Of a DNA stretch of 64,000 nt, positions 17,973 to 26,164 are shown one piece after another. The notes below the pieces were generated by a model. It saw nothing but the letters and a program-made list of their open reading frames with translations, was not told the DNA's origin and ran no database searches. Numbering within the stretch: the stretch's first letter is position 1; each line of letters starts with the position of its first letter. Source of the stretch: Pseudodesulfovibrio indicus. GTDB taxonomy: Bacteria; Desulfobacterota; Desulfovibrionia; Desulfovibrionales; Desulfovibrionaceae. The position numbers were made by a program, and so were the translations under genes. The stretch spans positions 1,054,001 through 1,118,000 of the forward strand of contig NZ_CP014206.1 of assembly GCF_001563225.1 (NCBI RefSeq), in the 5' to 3' direction.

Positions 17973-18380
17973 ATGAAGAAATCTCTCATCATCAGCCTGA
18001 TGGTGGCCGCCCTGGTGTGTGTCTTCTGCCTGCCCGTGGTTATTGCTGCCAACGCGCCGGCCGATTCTTACACCATGGAAGTCCCCGCCGGGCAGAAAGC
18101 CACTAAGGCAGCCGTGACCTTCCCGCACAAGAAGCACGTTGACAACGGACTCGACTGTCTGGTCTGTCACCACAAGGCCGCGAGCAAGGACGACGTCAAG
18201 GGTTGCTCCGCCGAGGGTTGCCACACCGACGCCAGCAAGGCCGCCAAGAAGGATCCCGCCGGATTCTACTCTGCTTTCCACAGCAAGAAGTCCGACGCTT
18301 CCTGCCTCGCCTGCCACAAGAAGGAAAAGAAGGCCGGCAAGGCCGTTCCGGTTGGCTGCAAGGAATGCCACGCTGAGTAA
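17973..18380 (+). CDS. Periplasmic tetraheme cytochrome c3
   Basis: A 135-residue exported electron carrier of class III. Residues 1-26 form a signal peptide. Four heme-binding sites are visible: CLVCH at 62-66, a C-X4-CH site at 78-84 (CSAEGCH), CLACH at 111-115 and CKECH at 129-133. Candidate distal ligands include His52, His55, His67 and His103. Cytochrome c3 accepts electrons from periplasmic hydrogenase or formate dehydrogenase and passes them to membrane complexes. The start has an excellent AGGAGG. A TTGACA box upstream and a strong terminator downstream suggest a single-gene, highly expressed unit. Confidence 0.95.
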   Translation: MKKSLIISLMVAALVCVFCLPVVIAANAPADSYTMEVPAGQKATKAAVTFPHKKHVDNGLDCLVCHHKAASKDDVKGCSAEGCHTDASKAAKKDPAGFYSAFHSKKSDASCLACHKKEKKAGKAVPVGCKECHAE

Positions 18381-18399
18381 TCCGCAAGGATGAATCGTA

Positions 18400-18429
18400 G
18401 GGGGGCTGTCCAGAACGGCCCCCCTTTTT
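18400..18429 (+). terminator. Intrinsic terminator of the cytochrome c3 gene
   Basis: GGGGGGC at 18400-18406 pairs with GCCCCCC at 18418-18424, followed by five Ts. It begins 20 bases after the stop codon. Confidence 0.88.
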
Positions 18430-18452
18430 AAACCTGTCCTCCGGAGGTAACA

Positions 18453-20021
18453 ATGACCCCGGCTCCCCCGCCTCCCACCGATGACAAGCTCGAAGTGAGC
18501 GAAGTCTTGAACGATCCTGCAGCAGACCACAAGGAACTGGACCCCGAGACCGTGGACGCGGACTTCGAGCAGGAGCTCGAAGACCTGTTCGCGGACGATC
18601 TCGCACCCGCTGTGGACGAGAGCGAAGGTCCCGTGCTGCTGGAGGACGAGGAGGACGAGGAGCCGCTGATCCTGGACGACATCGTGGAGGAGGTCGCGTC
18701 CGCGGCGGATTCCGCGGACGGTCTGGAAGACCTGGACGCCCTGCCCGGCCTGGACGACGATGACGACGATCTGATCATCCTCGAAGACGTGATCGAGGGA
18801 CTGCCCGCCGAGAGCGGGGCGGCCGCCGCCGAGCCGGTGGAGCCGGAACCGGCTCCCGGACCGGAGGACATCGAGGCACTGGTGGACGACATCGCCGAGC
18901 CGGACGATACCGTGACGGACGAATCCGAAGAGGTCGAGCCGGTCATCGACCTGGACGACCTGGTGGAAGAGCCGGGCGAAGCGGACGATGATACCGACGA
19001 CATCATGGACCTCGACGCCCTGATCGAGGAGACCGCCGGGACCGAAATGGAACCGGAATCCGAAATTTCCCCGGAACCGGAGATTTCCCTGGACCCCGAA
19101 GACATGATGGACATCGTGTCCGCCGATGAGGGGGCCGACGAGGTGCCGGTCGAAGAGGCCGTTGCCGACGAGGACATCGAGTCCCTCATGGACGAGCCGG
19201 AACTTGAGCTTGAAGCCGAATCGGAGCCCGAACTTGAACTTGAGCCCGAAGCCCAACTCGATTTTGAGCCTGAGCTCGAATCCGAACCGGAAGTCGCGGC
19301 CGAGCCTGAGCCTGTGCCTGTGCCCGAAATCGAACCCGAGATAGAGCCCGAGCCCGAAATAGAGCCTGAGGTTGAGCCCGAACCGGTCATCGAGCCGGAG
19401 CCCGCCCCCGAGCCGTTGGTCGTGGCGGGCAACGTGTTCCAGCGCGCCGCCACGCCTGTCGAGGCCGAACCCGAAGAGGAGCCGGAGCCGGAACCTGAGT
19501 TCGAGGCTTATGCCGAACCCGAAGAGGAACCGGAACCTGAGTTCGAGGCCTACGCCGAGCCCGAAACGGAGCCGGAACCGGAATTCGCGACCGACGCCGA
19601 ACTGACCGGCCTGGAAGGGCTGGACGACGACGATATCGAGGACGTGGACTCCCTGCTCGACAACGTCGAGGTGGACGTTTCCGACGTCATGGACGCCGAT
19701 CAGGGCGAGGACGAGGACATGGGCATGCTCGGCCTGGACGAGGAGTCCCTGGAGGACGTGCTGACCGCCGAGGCCATGCCCCCGGACGCGGGCATGGACG
19801 TGTCCGACGATGTGGACGTGGACCAGCTCCTGGCCGAGGCCCGGAGCGAGGCGGGCGAAGCCACCATCGGCGAGCTCCAGGACAAGGTCCGGTTGCTGGA
19901 GGACCGCGTGGAAGAGCTGGAACGGCGGCTGCGCGACGAGATCGCCAAGATGGTCCCGGCGGAAGCCGCCCGCATCATCCGCGAGGAGATCGCGGCCCTG
20001 GCCGCTGATTTCGAGGACTAA
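18453..20021 (+). CDS. Very acidic Glu/Pro-repeat protein with C-terminal coiled coil
   Basis: A 522-residue protein with no signal peptide. Residues 1-240 are dominated by D and E with recurring 'DLDxLxEE' and 'EDIExLxDD' blocks. Roughly residues 245-385 are made of EPE/EPEP repeats, including two near-identical copies of the 14-residue unit [14 protein letters not shown]. Residues 400-475 return to D-rich blocks, and residues 475-520 ([20 protein letters not shown]) are a strongly predicted coiled coil. Basic residues are almost absent before the coiled coil. The family is not recognised. GGAGG is placed well for the ATG at 18453. It could be a scaffold or polar landmark protein; that is speculation. 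Confidence 0.75.
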   Translation: MTPAPPPPTDDKLEVSEVLNDPAADHKELDPETVDADFEQELEDLFADDLAPAVDESEGPVLLEDEEDEEPLILDDIVEEVASAADSADGLEDLDALPGLDDDDDDLIILEDVIEGLPAESGAAAAEPVEPEPAPGPEDIEALVDDIAEPDDTVTDESEEVEPVIDLDDLVEEPGEADDDTDDIMDLDALIEETAGTEMEPESEISPEPEISLDPEDMMDIVSADEGADEVPVEEAVADEDIESLMDEPELELEAESEPELELEPEAQLDFEPELESEPEVAAEPEPVPVPEIEPEIEPEPEIEPEVEPEPVIEPEPAPEPLVVAGNVFQRAATPVEAEPEEEPEPEPEFEAYAEPEEEPEPEFEAYAEPETEPEPEFATDAELTGLEGLDDDDIEDVDSLLDNVEVDVSDVMDADQGEDEDMGMLGLDEESLEDVLTAEAMPPDAGMDVSDDVDVDQLLAEARSEAGEATIGELQDKVRLLEDRVEELERRLRDEIAKMVPAEAARIIREEIAALAADFED

Positions 20022-20048
20022 CGCGGGGCGGCTTGCGATAGCGGGCCA

Positions 20049-20150
20049 TCCGCACATTTTTCGGCCCCGATCCAATCCTCGCGTAGTAAGCTACGCTGCG
20101 GTTGTCTCGGGTCCGAGAAAATGCACGGCTGACCCACTCTCCCAAGCCTA
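20049..20150. repeat. Structured intergenic element related to the 186-bp repeats at 34.6 kb
   Basis: An apical hairpin GCGTAG-TAAG-CTACGC lies at 20081-20096, inside a longer imperfect stem: CCGCACATTTTTCGG on the left with CCGAGAAAATGCACGG on the right. A tail GCTGACCCACTCTCCC follows. The same order (apical hairpin with a TNNG loop, outer stem, GGCACA...CACCCACTTCTCC tail) is seen in each tandem unit at 34.6-35.1 kb. It sits just after the acidic-protein gene. Its direction and function are unknown. Confidence 0.5.
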
Positions 20151-20172
20151 TTCCGGGGCGGAGAGCCGCTGT

Positions 20173-20261
20173 CGGGCGGCTGCGCCGCCCGAATCGCTCC
20201 AAGGGGGCGGTTGGGACTTCATCTGATGGTGGGGTCTTTTTTTATGGGTGCTGGCGCACCC
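20173..20261. other. Two strong hairpins in the long intergenic region
   Basis: CGGGCGGC-TGC-GCCGCCCG at 20173-20191 and GGGTGC-TGGC-GCACCC at 20246-20261 are perfect stems; a run of seven Ts lies between them and a T-rich stretch follows the second. They could terminate transcription of the acidic-protein gene. No coding sequence is apparent between 20022 and 20451. Confidence 0.5.
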
Positions 20262-20280
20262 GATTTCTTTTATCGCCCAG

Positions 20281-20322
20281 GACAAAGGGTTCCGGTTCAT
20301 TGACGAACCGGAACCCTTTGTC
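20281..20322. repeat. Perfect 18-bp inverted repeat
   Basis: 20281-20298 is exactly complementary to 20305-20322 across a six-base loop. The arms contain AAAGGGTTCC / GGAACCCTTT, the same core letters found in the palindromic elements at 20382-20436 and 36086-36148. No T-run follows on the plus strand. Confidence 0.85.
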
Positions 20323-20324
20323 CC

Positions 20325-20449
20325 GTCTCCGCCCCCGCGAAGCGGCACCAGAAAGTTTGGGAAAAGGAGGGGATGGGGGTCCGGGGGAAGGGGAGGAAAG
20401 AACCCTTTTCAAAGGGTTTTTCCTCCCCTTCCCTCGGCCGCCGGAGGCT
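20325..20449 (-). repeat. Stop-proximal palindromic element, copy 1 (3' end of selO)
   Basis: Read on the minus strand from the selO stop: GCCTCCGGCGGCC starts three bases after the stop codon, then a hairpin of about 23 bp with AACCCTTT / AAAGGGTT at its tip, then GGACCCCC, then a pyrimidine-rich tract and AAACTTTCTGG followed by CGCTTCGCG. The same order occurs after smpB and, shortened, after rnhB. It probably also acts as the selO transcription terminator. Confidence 0.75.
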
Positions 20450-20451
20450 TC

Positions 20452-21897
20452 CTATGTGCCGCAGAAGGTTTGGTGGACGCGCTCGTGGGGTTGGGGCGGC
20501 GCGGCGAGGTCGGCGTATTCGGTCCGGTCCTCATAGGGATTGGCCAGGGCATCGATGAGCCGGTCGGCCGGGGTGGAGTCGTTGTCTTCCACGGCGGCCC
20601 GGATGGCCTGCTCGATGCGGTGGGTGCGCGGGATGAGGGCCGGGTTGGCGGCGCGCATGGCGGGGCCGGGATCGGCGACCCCCGCGTCCCGGAGGGCTCC
20701 GTTCCAGTCGGCGAACCAGGGGGCGAGCGCTTCGGGATCGTTAAGCGCGGCGCGCAGCGGTTCGGGATCTTCGGTCGCCCGGGACAGGGCGCGGAAGGTG
20801 TTGGTGAAATCGGCGCGGGCGCGGCGCAGGAGGTCGAGGAATCCGCGCGCAAGGGTAAAATTCGTGTCGCTGTCGGGCAGCCCGATCTTGCGGCACAGTT
20901 GCTCGCGGTAGTGGCGGGTGAAGGCCGGGATGAACCCTTCGAGGACCGCTTCGCCCGCTTCGTGCGCCGTGTTTTCGTCCGGGCCGAGCAGGGGGATGAG
21001 GCAGCCGCCGAGACAGGCCAGGTTCCAGGCCGCGATGGTCGGCTGCTGGTTGAAGGCGTAGCGCCCGGTGTGGTCGATGGAGCTGAACACGGCGCCGGGG
21101 TCGTACTCGTCGATAAAGGCGCACGGCCCGTAGTCGATGGTCTCGCCGGACACGGCGGTGTTGTCCGTGTTCATGACCCCGTGCACGAAGCCGACGCACA
21201 TCCACTTGGCCATGAGCCGCGCCTGGCGCTCGCAGACCGCCTGGAACAGGGCGAGGTACGGGTTGGCTGCCCCGCGCACGTCGGGATAGAGGCGGTCGAT
21301 GACGTGGTCGGCCAGAAGTCTGAGTTCGTTTTCCATGCGCCGGGACGCGAAATATTCGAAGGTGCCGACGCGCACGAAGCTCGACGCCACGCGGGTCATG
21401 ACCGCGCCGGGCAGCGGGGTCTCGCGGTGCACGGTCTCGCCCGTGGCGGCCATGGCCAGCCCGCGCGTGGTGGGGATGCCGAGCGCGTGCATGGCCTCGC
21501 TGACGATGTATTCGCGCAGCACCGGCCCCAGGGGGGAGCGCCCGTCGCCGCCGCGCGAGAACCGGGTGCGGCCCGATCCCTTGAGCTGGATCTCGAACCG
21601 CTCCCCCGCGTTGTTGACGACCTCGCCCAGGAGGTGCGCCCGGCCGTCGCCGAGCTGCGGCACGAAGTGGCCGAACTGGTGGCCCGCATAGGCCTGGGCA
21701 ATGGGCTCGGAGCCGTTCAGCAGTCGGTTGCCGGTGAAGATCTCGGCCAGTTGCGCCGCGTCGTCGGGCAGGTCCAGGTCCAGGCGGTGGGCCAGGGCGC
21801 GGTTCAGGCGGATGAGCGACGGGGTGCTCACCGGGTCGGGGTCGATCCGTTGAAAGAAGGTCTCGGGCAGTCGGGCGTAGGTGTTCAGGAAGCGCAT
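20452..21897 (-). CDS. selO: SelO/YdiU family protein AMPylase (pseudokinase fold)
   Basis: A 481-residue protein of the SelO family, which transfers AMP from ATP to protein hydroxyls. Signatures include LNGSEPIAQAYAGHQFGHFV, LGDGRAHLLGE, IQLKGSGRTRFSRGGDGRSP, YIVSEAMHALGIPTTRGLA and the FVHGVMNTDNTAVSGETIDYGPC core, where the N and D residues bind metal. The C-terminal end (NPYEDRT...HQTFCGT) matches the family; YdiU proteins often have a redox-active cysteine there. The ATGATG at 21900-21897 overlaps the stop of the upstream gene; I use the second ATG, which has better spacing to GGAG. Confidence 0.9.
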   Translation of the reverse strand: MRFLNTYARLPETFFQRIDPDPVSTPSLIRLNRALAHRLDLDLPDDAAQLAEIFTGNRLLNGSEPIAQAYAGHQFGHFVPQLGDGRAHLLGEVVNNAGERFEIQLKGSGRTRFSRGGDGRSPLGPVLREYIVSEAMHALGIPTTRGLAMAATGETVHRETPLPGAVMTRVASSFVRVGTFEYFASRRMENELRLLADHVIDRLYPDVRGAANPYLALFQAVCERQARLMAKWMCVGFVHGVMNTDNTAVSGETIDYGPCAFIDEYDPGAVFSSIDHTGRYAFNQQPTIAAWNLACLGGCLIPLLGPDENTAHEAGEAVLEGFIPAFTRHYREQLCRKIGLPDSDTNFTLARGFLDLLRRARADFTNTFRALSRATEDPEPLRAALNDPEALAPWFADWNGALRDAGVADPGPAMRAANPALIPRTHRIEQAIRAAVEDNDSTPADRLIDALANPYEDRTEYADLAAPPQPHERVHQTFCGT

Positions 21898-22837
21898 CAT
21901 TCTCCGAGCAGTTTGTTCCAGGCGGGCAGCAGGGTGTCCAGGGAGTTGGCCAGGAGCCGCATGAACCGGGCCTCGGTGTCGATCATCTCCTGGTCCCGGC
22001 GCCGCAGCCATTCGGACATCCAGGCGAAGCGCACGGCCAGGACCAGCTCGGGCAGCAGGGCCAGGGATTTCCGGTCCAGGCAGCCCGCGTCGCGCAGGGT
22101 CAGGAGCAGGGCCGGGGCCAGTCCGCGCACCAGGGCGGGCGGGTCCTCGATGCCCACGCAGCCCAGGCAGTTGGCCGCGTCGAACAGGACGGGGCGGATG
22201 CCCGCGAACTCCCAGTCGATGACCGCGCCCACGGAGCGGCCCCGCCAGATCACGTTCAGGGGATGGAAATCGCCGTGGCAGAGTCCGCGCGGCAGGTCGT
22301 CCCAGCCTTCGAACAGGGGCAGCAGCGCGGACAGGGTGGGCAGCAGGACGTCGTGCAGGTCCGGGCGGCGCGAGGCCATGGCCGCCATCAGCTCGTCCAC
22401 GTATCCCTCAAGGAGGAAGGGCGGCTCGGCGTCGAACTCGCGGACGTGGGGGAAGCGTGGCGCAGTCCGGCCAGGAACCGGCCCAGGTTCTCGCCGCGAG
22501 CCCCGTCGCGGATGAACTCCGGCCGGGGCAGGGGATCGCCGGGGACAAAGGGGGAGAGCTGGTGGCAATGGTTGTCGCGCTCCACGACGTACCGTCCGTC
22601 CGGGCCGGGAAGGTAGGGCGGCACGGGCAGCCCGGCCCCGGCCAGCGCGGCCAGGGCGCGGCCGATGCGCTCGCGGCGCGGTTCCTGGCCCGGCCGCAAC
22701 CGCTCCAGGACCCAGACCTTGCCGTCGCCGTCCTCCACGGCCTGCCGCTGCAGGCAGCGGTCGGGACTGCCGGGCAGGGGGATGTCGGTCCGCAGCCTGC
22801 CCGGGGTCAGCCCCCAAAGGGGAAGCAGTTCGATCAT
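21897..22837 (-). pseudogene. Phosphotransferase (aminoglycoside/choline kinase-like), disrupted by a frameshift
   Basis: The N-terminal half reads in one frame from the ATG at 22837 (MIELLPLWGLTPG through VWVLERL and GRFLAGLRHA). The C-terminal half continues in another frame from about FPHVREFDAEPPFLLEG, with the kinase catalytic loop GLCHGDFHPLNVIW and the metal-binding VIDWEFAG. Inserting one C near 22453 (GCTTCCCC to GCCTTCCCC) would join the two into one protein of about 313 residues of the APH family. It overlaps selO at the stop. Either a real pseudogene or a base missed in sequencing. Substrate unknown. Confidence 0.8.
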
Positions 22838-22845
22838 CGGTCCGG

Positions 22846-23394
22846 CTATCGCTGCATGCCCAGGGCCTTGTACAGCCCGTCCATGTTGTCCAGGATGATG
22901 GCCTGCTCCGAGGCCGGGACCTGCTTGTCCACTTCGGCCTGGTAGGCCTCCATCTGGCCGGAAAGCTGCTGGCCCATCATCTGCTCCATGGCCTGGCGCT
23001 GCTCGGCGGGCATGTCCTTGAACTGCTCCTGCATCTGGCCCATGGCGCGGTGCATCTGCTCCACGTTCATCATGGTCATGGCGTGGCTGTAGATGTACAT
23101 GAACCGCTCTTCGGACCAGCCGCGCGCCTTGACCGCGCCCAGGATGGCGGCGGACAAGGGCCCGTCGGAGACCTCGCCCATATCCTGCTGGCCCTGGGTC
23201 GTCAGGCCGGGAATGGCGGGCAGGTCGGCCAGGAATTTTTCAAACTCGTCGGCGGTGAAGGGGCCGCCCACGGCGGAGGCGATCTCCTTGCCCTCGTCGG
23301 ACAGCTTCGGGTCGTCGGCGACCTCGTCGCCGGAGCAACCGGCAAGCAGGAACAGGGCCAGGAGCAGGAAAAATGCATAATGAAACTTTCTCAT
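22846..23394 (-). CDS. Lipoprotein with Met/Gln-rich helical domain
   Basis: A 182-residue protein with a lipoprotein signal (FLLLALFLLAGC, Cys20). The mature protein opens SGDEVADDPKLSDEGKEIAS and is helical, with a Met/Gln-rich stretch around residues 105-150 (MMNVEQMHRAMGQMQEQF; MEQMMGQQLSGQME). I do not recognise the family. It probably faces the periplasm, anchored to a membrane. It stands eight bases upstream of the broken phosphotransferase gene and downstream of the AT-rich orphan. Confidence 0.7.
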   Translation of the reverse strand: MRKFHYAFFLLLALFLLAGCSGDEVADDPKLSDEGKEIASAVGGPFTADEFEKFLADLPAIPGLTTQGQQDMGEVSDGPLSAAILGAVKARGWSEERFMYIYSHAMTMMNVEQMHRAMGQMQEQFKDMPAEQRQAMEQMMGQQLSGQMEAYQAEVDKQVPASEQAIILDNMDGLYKALGMQR

Positions 23395-23454
23395 GAACGC
23401 CCCTTTAAGAGTTTTAGAGTTTTCAGGTTTAGTTTATACCATTGGCAATGGCGG

Positions 23455-24186
23455 TTATCCATTTAAAAATTGTTTTAATATCAGCCGTTCACCGCTGCCG
23501 ATTATAAAAGAGGTTGTTGGATAGTCTGGATGTAATGTCTTACTGTGTTTGTTCTCCGGTAAAACTACATCTTTCAAGTACCAGATGGCGGGATTAAGAC
23601 GGCGAAGGTCCCAGCCTAAGTGCTTTTCTAGTTTGACTATCGACGATAATTCTTCGTTGTTAAGCATCAAGCTGCTTATGGTTTTTGCGTCCTCGATTGG
23701 GTTGTTACCTAAAACCGGTGGATCAACCGAAATGTGTAGATTTATGGTTGAACTAATGTGGCTTATCCCATTTAAGGACTGAGAAATATTAATCAGGCCT
23801 AACTGTTCAAGCTCATGTAAAGCTTCATCAAGTGCCTGTTTTTCGATTGCAGGGAGTTCTTTTGTGATGTCTGAGTATCCATATATGTTGAACATTCCCT
23901 TCTTTGAATTTTGGGTAAAGTAGATAGCTAAATCCTTGGCTACCCCAATTAGTTCAATCGGGGGGGGATTTAAAATGCTGTCGTGAATCGTAAGCAGTTC
24001 ATCATGTGAATTTACTTTGGAAGTGATATCTTCTTGCCATCTGAGTATCTCATTTTCCAAATCTGATGGTGATAAATATCCAAAGAATTCAGCTGCAACT
24101 GCGCTAATGGGAGTCGCTTGGGCAATAGATTTCAATAGAGCTCGTGTAAACTCTTTTCGTTTATCTCTGTTGGGCAGATCAATCAT
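23455..24186 (-). CDS. AT-rich orphan protein, possible winged-helix content
   Basis: A 243-residue soluble protein starting MIDLPNRDKRKEFTRALLKS. Its DNA is visibly AT-rich, with A/T-ending codons unlike all neighbours. Residues 1-40 contain an alanine-rich helix (IAQATPISAVAAEFFGYL). Residues 105-150 (YGYSDITKELPAIEKQALDEALHELEQLGLI) resemble a winged-helix unit. No family was recognised. The start is clear: AGGAGG five bases before the ATG. It begins 20 bases after the SDR stop on the same strand. Base composition suggests horizontal acquisition. Confidence 0.75.
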   Translation of the reverse strand: MIDLPNRDKRKEFTRALLKSIAQATPISAVAAEFFGYLSPSDLENEILRWQEDITSKVNSHDELLTIHDSILNPPPIELIGVAKDLAIYFTQNSKKGMFNIYGYSDITKELPAIEKQALDEALHELEQLGLINISQSLNGISHISSTINLHISVDPPVLGNNPIEDAKTISSLMLNNEELSSIVKLEKHLGWDLRRLNPAIWYLKDVVLPENKHSKTLHPDYPTTSFIIGSGERLILKQFLNG

Positions 24187-24205
24187 TATCCCTCCTATGT
24201 AGGTT

Positions 24206-24955
24206 TCAGATTTCCCGTATGTCCGCAATCTTGCCGTGGTAGGTGCGCGGATCGCCCTTGAGGAAGTCCACCAGCCCCCGCGCGGACTGCTGCGGGGTGA
24301 GGAGCAGGCCGTCCCGCTTCCATTTGGTGAAGACCGCCCGCAGCCGCTGGGCCTCGCCGCCCTCGGCCTGGCGCGCCTCGCGCTGCATGTCGGTCTCGAC
24401 CACGCCGGGCCGCCAGATCACGGAGGTGATCTTCGGGGCCTCCTCGGCCAGTTGGCGGGCCAGGTGCTCCTCGGCGGCCTTGGCCGCGCAGTAGGTGCCG
24501 ATGCCGGGCTGGACGCGGTCCGCCGCGCCGGAGCCGAAGAACACGGCCAGCCCCGAGCCGCGCTTCAGGAGCAGGGGAACGGCGTGGCGCATGAGCTGGT
24601 GCGCGCCGATGACCGAGGCGTCGAAGACCTCCTGGAACCGGGTCTTGTTCAGCTCCCAGACCGAGGGGCCGGGCGCGAGCACTCCGGCGGCGTGGATGAA
24701 GCCGTGGAAATCGCCCAGCTCGAAAGCCGTCTGGACCAGCTCCTGGGCCACGTTGCTGGACGACACGTCCCCGGCCAGACATTCGGCGCGGACCTTGTGC
24801 GCCCGGCACCGGTTCCGAACTTCGGTGAGTCTCGATTCGGTGCGCGCGCCCAGGACCAGGTTCACGCCCGCGCGGGCCAGCTCTTCGGCCAGGGCCGCGC
24901 CGATGCCGGCGGAAGCCCCGGTGAGCACCAGGGTTTTATTCCTAAGGGAAGTCAT
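24206..24955 (-). CDS. Short-chain dehydrogenase/reductase
   Basis: A 249-residue SDR. The cofactor motif is TLVLTGASAGIGAALAEELA (TGxxxGIG), with arginine after the second strand (GARTESRL) suggesting NADP. The catalytic Tyr-x-x-x-Lys is YCAAKAAEEHLA, and a serine-equivalent region FFGSGAAD precedes it. The substrate is unknown. The ATG at 24955 faces the aminotransferase gene, leaving 51 bases for both promoters. The orphan gene follows on the same strand. Confidence 0.88.
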   Translation of the reverse strand: MTSLRNKTLVLTGASAGIGAALAEELARAGVNLVLGARTESRLTEVRNRCRAHKVRAECLAGDVSSSNVAQELVQTAFELGDFHGFIHAAGVLAPGPSVWELNKTRFQEVFDASVIGAHQLMRHAVPLLLKRGSGLAVFFGSGAADRVQPGIGTYCAAKAAEEHLARQLAEEAPKITSVIWRPGVVETDMQREARQAEGGEAQRLRAVFTKWKRDGLLLTPQQSARGLVDFLKGDPRTYHGKIADIREI

Positions 24956-25006
24956 ATATGGTGTTTCCTCGCTATCTGTTGGACATTTGCAATTGGAGAA
25001 TACCCC

Positions 25007-26164
25007 ATGTCGCTGAAAGTGAGCAAGCGCAGACCGCTCGTCGCGCAGTCCGAAATCCGGAACATGACCCTGGAATGCGCCAGGGTGTCCGGCGTGAACC
25101 TCGCCCAGGGCGTGTGCGACCTGCCCGTGCCGGAACCGGTCATCCGGGGCGCGGAGGAGGCCATGCGGGCCGGGACCAACATCTATACCCGGTTCGACGG
25201 GCTGCCGCGCCTGCGCAACGCCGTGGCCGCCAAGCAGAAGGCGTATGCGGGCATGGACGTGGACCCGGACGGCCAGGTGGTGGTCTCCGCCGGGGCCACG
25301 GGGGCGTTCTACGCCGCCTGCCTCGCCCTGCTCGACGAGGGCGACGAGGTTATCGTGTTCGAACCGTACTACGGTTACCACATCGTGACCATGGTCTCGC
25401 TGGGCATCAAGCCGGTCTCCGTCACCCTGGAGCCGCCAGACTGGGGTTTCGCGGCGGCGGACCTGGAGCGGGCGGTCAGCCCCAAGACCCGCGCCCTGAT
25501 CCTGAACACCCCGTCCAATCCGGCGGGCAAGGTCTTCAGCCGCGAGGAGCTTGCGCTCATCGCCGACTTCGCCGAGGCGCACGATCTCTTCGTGTTCACC
25601 GATGAGATCTACGAGCATTTCGTGTTCGACGGTCACACGCACATCGCCCCGGCCACCCTGCCGGGCATGGCCCGCAGGACCATCACCATCTCCGGGCTGT
25701 CCAAGGTCTTCGCCATCACCGGCTGGCGGCTGGGCTACGCCATTTGCGACCCGGAGTGGGCGCTGGCCATAGGCCACTTCAGCGACCTGGTCTACGTCTG
25801 CGCCCCGGCCCCGCTCCAGATCGGCGCGGCCAAGGGGCTGGAGGAGCTCGGCCCGGATTATTACCGGGGCATCTCCGACGACCATCAGCTCAAGCGCGAC
25901 CGGTTCTGCGAGACCCTGCGCGGGATCGGCCTGACCCCGCACGTCCCGGCGGGGGCGTATTACACCCTGGCGGACGTCACGTCCCTGCCGGGAAACACGG
26001 CCAAGGAGCGCGCCCTGTACCTGCTGGACAAGACCGGCGTGGCCTGCGTGCCCGGCTCGGCGTTCTATTCCGGGCCGGTGGGCGAAACCCTGGCGCGGTT
26101 CTGCTTCGCCAAGGAAATGGATATATTGGAGGATGCTATGCAGCGACTGGGGAGGCTTCGTTGA
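25007..26164 (+). CDS. Class I/II pyridoxal-phosphate aminotransferase
   Basis: A 385-residue fold-type I PLP enzyme similar to aspartate/methionine-type aminotransferases. Visible features are VSAGATGAFYAACLAL, the LILNTPSNPAGKVFSREEL segment (binding Asn), FVFTDEIYEHFVFDG (Asp that contacts PLP), and the Schiff-base lysine in ITISGLSKVFAITGWRLGY. The amino-group donor cannot be assigned. GGAG lies nine bases upstream of the ATG at 25007. It overlaps the DksA-like gene by four bases at its end. Confidence 0.88.
   Translation: MSLKVSKRRPLVAQSEIRNMTLECARVSGVNLAQGVCDLPVPEPVIRGAEEAMRAGTNIYTRFDGLPRLRNAVAAKQKAYAGMDVDPDGQVVVSAGATGAFYAACLALLDEGDEVIVFEPYYGYHIVTMVSLGIKPVSVTLEPPDWGFAAADLERAVSPKTRALILNTPSNPAGKVFSREELALIADFAEAHDLFVFTDEIYEHFVFDGHTHIAPATLPGMARRTITISGLSKVFAITGWRLGYAICDPEWALAIGHFSDLVYVCAPAPLQIGAAKGLEELGPDYYRGISDDHQLKRDRFCETLRGIGLTPHVPAGAYYTLADVTSLPGNTAKERALYLLDKTGVACVPGSAFYSGPVGETLARFCFAKEMDILEDAMQRLGRLR

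Noticed and set aside
17940-20075. A 711-residue open frame on the minus strand, antisense to the acidic protein
   Set aside because: It is the shadow of the repetitive GAA/CCG-type codons of the plus-strand gene, runs across the c3 gene, and has a low-complexity F/G/L/R composition with no start signal. The plus-strand frame has a good ribosome-binding site.
24956-25006. A phage or transposon attachment site at the orphan gene
   Set aside because: No flanking direct repeats or tRNA gene was found; only base composition points to transfer.
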